64,000 nt of DNA from Polytrichum commune (Eukaryota; Streptophyta; Polytrichopsida; Polytrichales; Polytrichaceae). A program made the translations under genes and the position numbers. The stretch is taken from positions 59,091,865 through 59,155,864 of the forward strand of contig OX485805.1 in assembly GCA_950295325.1 (NCBI GenBank). The letters run 5' to 3'. Under the pieces are notes generated by a model, which searched no databases, was not told the origin of the DNA, and worked only from the letters and a program-made list of their open reading frames with translations. The stretch's first letter is position 1. Each line of letters opens with the position of its first letter. This document shows, piece by piece, positions 56,901-64,000 of the stretch.

Positions 56901-59900
56901 AAAGTACACATATAGATTCTAGGGTTTCCAATAAAGTCGAAACCCTAAACCTACAGGGTTAACGGTAAAGTAATAGGGTAGCCTCTAGGGTTTACTGTGG
57001 CTTTTAGGGTTTGGTGTGCCTTCCGGGGTTCGCCGTACCTGGTGTTAGGGTTTACCGTAGCGTTCATGGTCAACGGTGACCAGTTGACTTTGACCCCGGG
57101 TTGACTTGGACCTCGAGTTTAGGGTTTGACCTTGCGTTGACTATCGCTCGCCTTCGAGTTGACTTTTTGCCGTCGTTGACTTCGTGGGCCCCGTGTTGAC
57201 TCTTCAGGGTTACATGCGTGTCCCCAAAAAATGAGCATATTTATTTTTGAGAGTTTTTGGCCCAGGCCCCCTTTATAAAGCAAGGCCTATCCTACGGTGC
57301 AAGAAAAAGCCCTACAAGTGTCTTCATTTGTGAGATATGACTAGTTTGACTTTTGGGGGGTGAGTTGACTTTTTCTACTCTTAGGTGATTGGGAATTTGG
57401 ATATCGTCTTGCCTTCAGGAAGGACACGGTGAATGTAATGATGTCCTTGGATTTTTCATTCGAGTGAAATTGAGAAAGTTATGGCCTTTTGAAAAAGCGA
57501 ATGTAAGGGGGCTAACTTTGCGAGATGAATGAATTTGGGTTATCCGAAGGTACCTACCCCCCCATTTTGAAGGGTTCTAAACACAATGGAGTAAAAAAAA
57601 GCCCTACAAGTATCGCGAGTTGTGAGATTTTGAGGGGGTTGACTTTTTGACCACAAGAGTTGACTTTTTGACCACAAGAGTTGACTTTTTGCATGGTTAC
57701 AAGGGCGTTCTTTCAGTTTGGGGGGTGGGAGTCTCGAGCCGAGGTTTTGGCTACCCCCCCATTCTCGACCCTCGCGATCGCGGTGGTGGAGCCGGAAACT
57801 GATACACGTTTTAGGGTTGGCGGATGCGGGGCCCGCAACGTCGCGGGCCCGCGAGACCCAAGTCTCGCGAGCGACTCATGCTTTAAAATGTTTGGCCCTC
57901 ACCTCGTGGACCCCGTCGAGGGCAACCCGAAATGGCCTTGCACTCGACGTTCGGACGTGGGTCGTAGTAGTTGCGAGCGGATGAAGTCATGACGTTGGGC
58001 GCTTCATCCATCCGTAGCGTGTGCGTATTCTATCGTCCCCACGACCGCTACGAGAAGTACGGGCACCTGTAAAATTGCGGCACGTGGCCTTCGGGGTTGG
58101 CGGTACGAGTGAAAGTAACTTTTAGGGTTCCGGTAAAATGAAACCCTAGCTTCTAGGGTTTGCAGTAAAGTACACATATAGATTCTAGGGTTTCCAATAA
58201 AGTCGAAACCCTAAACCTACAGGGTTAACGGTAAAGTAATAGGGTAGCCTCTAGGGTTTACTGTGGCTTTTAGGGTTTGGTGTGCCTTCCGGGGTTCGCC
58301 GTACCTGGTGTTAGGGTTTACCGTAGCGTTCATGGTCAACGGTGACCAGTTGACTTTGACCCCGGGTTGACTTGGACCTCGAGTTTAGGGTTTGACCTTG
58401 CGTTGACTATCGCTCGCCTTCGAGTTGACTTTTTGCCGTCGTTGACTTCGTGGGCCCCGTGTTGACTCTTCAGGGTTACATGCGTGTCCCCAAAAAATGA
58501 GCATATTTATTTTTGAGAGTTTTTGGCCCAGGCCCCCTTTATAAAGCAAGGCCTATCCTACGGTGCAAGAAAAAGCCCTACAAGTGTCTTCATTTGTGAG
58601 ATATGACTAGTTTGACTTTTGGGGGGTGAGTTGACTTTTTCTACTCTTAGGTGATTGGGAATTTGGATATCGTCTTGCCTTCAGGAAGGACACGGTGAAT
58701 GTAATGATGTCCTTGGATTTTTCATTCGAGTGAAATTGAGAAAGTTATGGCCTTTTGAAAAAGCGAATGTAAGGGGGCTAACTTTGCGAGATGAATGAAT
58801 TTGGGTTATCCGAAGGTACCTACCCCCCCATTTTGAAGGGTTCTAAACACAATGGAGTAAAAAAAAGCCCTACAAGTATCGCGAGTTGTGAGATTTTGAG
58901 GGGGTTGACTTTTTGACCACAAGAGTTGACTTTTTGACCACAAGAGTTGACTTTTTGCATGGTTACAAGGGCGTTCTTTCAGTTTGGGGGGTGGGAGTCT
59001 CGAGCCGAGGTTTTGGCTACCCCCCCATTCTCGACCCTCGCGATCGCGGTGGTGGAGCCGGAAACTGATACACGTTTTAGGGTTGGCGGATGCGGGGCCC
59101 GCAACGTCGCGGGCCCGCGAGACCCAAGTCTCGCGAGCGACTCATGCTTTAAAATGTTTGGCCCTCACCTCGTGGACCCCGTCGAGGGCAACCCGAAATG
59201 GCCTTGCACTCGACGTTCGGACGTGGGTCGTAGTAGTTGCGAGCGGATGAAGTCATGACGTTGGGCGCTTCATCCATCCGTAGCGTGTGCGTATTCTATC
59301 GTCCCCACGACCGCTACGAGAAGTACGGGCACCTGTAAAATTGCGGCACGTGGCCTTCGGGGTTGGCGGTACGAGTGAAAGTAACTTTTAGGGTTCCGGT
59401 AAAATGAAACCCTAGCTTCTAGGGTTTGCAGTAAAGTACACATATAGATTCTAGGGTTTCCAATAAAGTCGAAACCCTAAACCTACAGGGTTAACGGTAA
59501 AGTAATAGGGTAGCCTCTAGGGTTTACTGTGGCTTTTAGGGTTTGGTGTGCCTTCCGGGGTTCGCCGTACCTGGTGTTAGGGTTTACCGTAGCGTTCATG
59601 GTCAACGGTGACCAGTTGACTTTGACCCCGGGTTGACTTGGACCTCGAGTTTAGGGTTTGACCTTGCGTTGACTATCGCTCGCCTTCGAGTTGACTTTTT
59701 GCCGTCGTTGACTTCGTGGGCCCCGTGTTGACTCTTCAGGGTTACATGCGTGTCCCCAAAAAATGAGCATATTTATTTTTGAGAGTTTTTGGCCCAGGCC
59801 CCCTTTATAAAGCAAGGCCTATCCTACGGTGCAAGAAAAAGCCCTACAAGTGTCTTCATTTGTGAGATATGACTAGTTTGACTTTTGGGGGGTGAGTTGA

Positions 59901-62900
59901 CTTTTTCTACTCTTAGGTGATTGGGAATTTGGATATCGTCTTGCCTTCAGGAAGGACACGGTGAATGTAATGATGTCCTTGGATTTTTCATTCGAGTGAA
60001 ATTGAGAAAGTTATGGCCTTTTGAAAAAGCGAATGTAAGGGGGCTAACTTTGCGAGATGAATGAATTTGGGTTATCCGAAGGTACCTACCCCCCCATTTT
60101 GAAGGGTTCTAAACACAATGGAGTAAAAAAAAGCCCTACAAGTATCGCGAGTTGTGAGATTTTGAGGGGGTTGACTTTTTGACCACAAGAGTTGACTTTT
60201 TGACCACAAGAGTTGACTTTTTGCATGGTTACAAGGGCGTTCTTTCAGTTTGGGGGGTGGGAGTCTCGAGCCGAGGTTTTGGCTACCCCCCCATTCTCGA
60301 CCCTCGCGATCGCGGTGGTGGAGCCGGAAACTGATACACGTTTTAGGGTTGGCGGATGCGGGGCCCGCAACGTCGCGGGCCCGCGAGACCCAAGTCTCGC
60401 GAGCGACTCATGCTTTAAAATGTTTGGCCCTCACCTCGTGGACCCCGTCGAGGGCAACCCGAAATGGCCTTGCACTCGACGTTCGGACGTGGGTCGTAGT
60501 AGTTGCGAGCGGATGAAGTCATGACGTTGGGCGCTTCATCCATCCGTAGCGTGTGCGTATTCTATCGTCCCCACGACCGCTACGAGAAGTACGGGCACCT
60601 GTAAAATTGCGGCACGTGGCCTTCGGGGTTGGCGGTACGAGTGAAAGTAACTTTTAGGGTTCCGGTAAAATGAAACCCTAGCTTCTAGGGTTTGCAGTAA
60701 AGTACACATATAGATTCTAGGGTTTCCAATAAAGTCGAAACCCTAAACCTACAGGGTTAACGGTAAAGTAATAGGGTAGCCTCTAGGGTTTACTGTGGCT
60801 TTTAGGGTTTGGTGTGCCTTCCGGGGTTCGCCGTACCTGGTGTTAGGGTTTACCGTAGCGTTCATGGTCAACGGTGACCAGTTGACTTTGACCCCGGGTT
60901 GACTTGGACCTCGAGTTTAGGGTTTGACCTTGCGTTGACTATCGCTCGCCTTCGAGTTGACTTTTTGCCGTCGTTGACTTCGTGGGCCCCGTGTTGACTC
61001 TTCAGGGTTACATGCGTGTCCCCAAAAAATGAGCATATTTATTTTTGAGAGTTTTTGGCCCAGGCCCCCTTTATAAAGCAAGGCCTATCCTACGGTGCAA
61101 GAAAAAGCCCTACAAGTGTCTTCATTTGTGAGATATGACTAGTTTGACTTTTGGGGGGTGAGTTGACTTTTTCTACTCTTAGGTGATTGGGAATTTGGAT
61201 ATCGTCTTGCCTTCAGGAAGGACACGGTGAATGTAATGATGTCCTTGGATTTTTCATTCGAGTGAAATTGAGAAAGTTATGGCCTTTTGAAAAAGCGAAT
61301 GTAAGGGGGCTAACTTTGCGAGATGAATGAATTTGGGTTATCCGAAGGTACCTACCCCCCCATTTTGAAGGGTTCTAAACACAATGGAGTAAAAAAAAGC
61401 CCTACAAGTATCGCGAGTTGTGAGATTTTGAGGGGGTTGACTTTTTGACCACAAGAGTTGACTTTTTGACCACAAGAGTTGACTTTTTGCATGGTTACAA
61501 GGGCGTTCTTTCAGTTTGGGGGGTGGGAGTCTCGAGCCGAGGTTTTGGCTACCCCCCCATTCTCGACCCTCGCGATCGCGGTGGTGGAGCCGGAAACTGA
61601 TACACGTTTTAGGGTTGGCGGATGCGGGGCCCGCAACGTCGCGGGCCCGCGAGACCCAAGTCTCGCGAGCGACTCATGCTTTAAAATGTTTGGCCCTCAC
61701 CTCGTGGACCCCGTCGAGGGCAACCCGAAATGGCCTTGCACTCGACGTTCGGACGTGGGTCGTAGTAGTTGCGAGCGGATGAAGTCATGACGTTGGGCGC
61801 TTCATCCATCCGTAGCGTGTGCGTATTCTATCGTCCCCACGACCGCTACGAGAAGTACGGGCACCTGTAAAATTGCGGCACGTGGCCTTCGGGGTTGGCG
61901 GTACGAGTGAAAGTAACTTTTAGGGTTCCGGTAAAATGAAACCCTAGCTTCTAGGGTTTGCAGTAAAGTACACATATAGATTCTAGGGTTTCCAATAAAG
62001 TCGAAACCCTAAACCTACAGGGTTAACGGTAAAGTAATAGGGTAGCCTCTAGGGTTTACTGTGGCTTTTAGGGTTTGGTGTGCCTTCCGGGGTTCGCCGT
62101 ACCTGGTGTTAGGGTTTACCGTAGCGTTCATGGTCAACGGTGACCAGTTGACTTTGACCCCGGGTTGACTTGGACCTCGAGTTTAGGGTTTGACCTTGCG
62201 TTGACTATCGCTCGCCTTCGAGTTGACTTTTTGCCGTCGTTGACTTCGTGGGCCCCGTGTTGACTCTTCAGGGTTACATGCGTGTCCCCAAAAAATGAGC
62301 ATATTTATTTTTGAGAGTTTTTGGCCCAGGCCCCCTTTATAAAGCAAGGCCTATCCTACGGTGCAAGAAAAAGCCCTACAAGTGTCTTCATTTGTGAGAT
62401 ATGACTAGTTTGACTTTTGGGGGGTGAGTTGACTTTTTCTACTCTTAGGTGATTGGGAATTTGGATATCGTCTTGCCTTCAGGAAGGACACGGTGAATGT
62501 AATGATGTCCTTGGATTTTTCATTCGAGTGAAATTGAGAAAGTTATGGCCTTTTGAAAAAGCGAATGTAAGGGGGCTAACTTTGCGAGATGAATGAATTT
62601 GGGTTATCCGAAGGTACCTACCCCCCCATTTTGAAGGGTTCTAAACACAATGGAGTAAAAAAAAGCCCTACAAGTATCGCGAGTTGTGAGATTTTGAGGG
62701 GGTTGACTTTTTGACCACAAGAGTTGACTTTTTGACCACAAGAGTTGACTTTTTGCATGGTTACAAGGGCGTTCTTTCAGTTTGGGGGGTGGGAGTCTCG
62801 AGCCGAGGTTTTGGCTACCCCCCCATTCTCGACCCTCGCGATCGCGGTGGTGGAGCCGGAAACTGATACACGTTTTAGGGTTGGCGGATGCGGGGCCCGC

Positions 62901-64000
62901 AACGTCGCGGGCCCGCGAGACCCAAGTCTCGCGAGCGACTCATGCTTTAAAATGTTTGGCCCTCACCTCGTGGACCCCGTCGAGGGCAACCCGAAATGGC
63001 CTTGCACTCGACGTTCGGACGTGGGTCGTAGTAGTTGCGAGCGGATGAAGTCATGACGTTGGGCGCTTCATCCATCCGTAGCGTGTGCGTATTCTATCGT
63101 CCCCACGACCGCTACGAGAAGTACGGGCACCTGTAAAATTGCGGCACGTGGCCTTCGGGGTTGGCGGTACGAGTGAAAGTAACTTTTAGGGTTCCGGTAA
63201 AATGAAACCCTAGCTTCTAGGGTTTGCAGTAAAGTACACATATAGATTCTAGGGTTTCCAATAAAGTCGAAACCCTAAACCTACAGGGTTAACGGTAAAG
63301 TAATAGGGTAGCCTCTAGGGTTTACTGTGGCTTTTAGGGTTTGGTGTGCCTTCCGGGGTTCGCCGTACCTGGTGTTAGGGTTTACCGTAGCGTTCATGGT
63401 CAACGGTGACCAGTTGACTTTGACCCCGGGTTGACTTGGACCTCGAGTTTAGGGTTTGACCTTGCGTTGACTATCGCTCGCCTTCGAGTTGACTTTTTGC
63501 CGTCGTTGACTTCGTGGGCCCCGTGTTGACTCTTCAGGGTTACATGCGTGTCCCCAAAAAATGAGCATATTTATTTTTGAGAGTTTTTGGCCCAGGCCCC
63601 CTTTATAAAGCAAGGCCTATCCTACGGTGCAAGAAAAAGCCCTACAAGTGTCTTCATTTGTGAGATATGACTAGTTTGACTTTTGGGGGGTGAGTTGACT
63701 TTTTCTACTCTTAGGTGATTGGGAATTTGGATATCGTCTTGCCTTCAGGAAGGACACGGTGAATGTAATGATGTCCTTGGATTTTTCATTCGAGTGAAAT
63801 TGAGAAAGTTATGGCCTTTTGAAAAAGCGAATGTAAGGGGGCTAACTTTGCGAGATGAATGAATTTGGGTTATCCGAAGGTACCTACCCCCCCATTTTGA
63901 AGGGTTCTAAACACAATGGAGTAAAAAAAAGCCCTACAAGTATCGCGAGTTGTGAGATTTTGAGGGGGTTGACTTTTTGACCACAAGAGTTGACTTTTTG

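Larger units (their letters stand above)
22272..64000 (+). repeat. Satellite array, 33 monomers of 1,266 bp
   Basis: Head-to-tail monomers start at 22272, 23538 and every 1,266 bp after that, with a single 1,245-bp exception (52656-53900). The last, starting at 62763, lacks 28 bases because the window ends. Monomers 2-33 read the same wherever I compared them. Monomer 1 differs at least at one site (GAAATGACC instead of GAAATGGCC). Order within a monomer: GC-rich hairpin module A (1-392), telomere-motif cluster (about 430-700), TTGACY-rich stretch, two related C-tract modules, and a 21-bp minisatellite. High homogeneity points to recent amplification or conversion. It is probably a subtelomeric satellite, given the telomere blocks and their orientation. 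The open frames of 88-103 codons in each monomer are not credible genes. Confidence 0.97.

Noticed and set aside
1-64000. tRNA, rRNA or spliceosomal RNA genes
   Set aside because: I saw no cloverleaf-like segment with A and B boxes or conserved rRNA text while reading; a dedicated covariance search could still find one, so this is absence of observation.

Overview
The window looks like the distal part of a nuclear chromosome from a green-lineage eukaryote (land plant or streptophyte alga; I cannot name the species). The evidence is the Arabidopsis-type telomere heptamer TTTAGGG in several interstitial blocks, GT-AG introns, plant-type protein fragments (PRL1-like WD40, a plant SGF11/SCA7-like zinc-finger family) and short inverted-repeat transposons of MITE type. 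There are no bacterial gene layouts, operons or ribosome binding sites. All TTTAGGG blocks run G-rich on the + strand, so the right side of the window is probably nearer the chromosome end.

Layout. 1-1.8 kb is AT-rich, gene-poor DNA with simple repeats. 1.83-3.2 kb is an old, diverged relative of the big satellite further right, including one 392-bp segment about 98% identical to it by eye. 3.34-6.52 kb is an older tandem array of ~305-bp subunits arranged as ~608-bp dimers. 6.5-11 kb is repeat-rich with decayed coding fragments and a 78-bp minisatellite. 11-18 kb holds fragments of several unrelated genes, nearly all on the minus strand: a cytochrome b5-like segment, an SGF11/SCA7-like zinc-finger gene with good splice sites but one frameshift, a CCHC zinc-knuckle exon, coiled-coil exons and a PRL1/PLRG1 WD40 pseudogene. 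18.3-19.3 kb carries two inverted-repeat MITE-like elements. 19.84-21.19 kb is the only long open reading frame, an intronless 451-codon minus-strand gene of unknown function whose start lies about 40 bp from a perfect (TTTAGGG)5 block. 21.3-22.1 kb is a 141-bp AT-rich tandem repeat.

From 22.27 kb to the end runs a head-to-tail satellite of 1,266-bp monomers: 33 copies, the last cut by the window edge by 28 bases. The copies read as essentially identical, apart from one 1,245-bp monomer that lacks a 21-bp subrepeat and a variant first monomer at the proximal edge. Each monomer has a GC-rich hairpin module, a cluster of telomere-derived motifs in both orientations, and about 15 W-box cores (TTGACY) on the same strand.

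The main story is layered subtelomeric evolution. One set of building blocks (a telomere-motif-capped module starting TTACAAGG, a ~305-bp unit with a GGATGAAG/CTTCATCC inverted repeat, and a ~100-bp CTACCCCCC...TTGACTTTT block) was reused in older decayed arrays and in the young homogeneous one. I see no intact, confidently named protein-coding gene; the 451-codon frame is the best candidate for a real one. Coordinates of exons and repeats were read by eye and identities are estimates.
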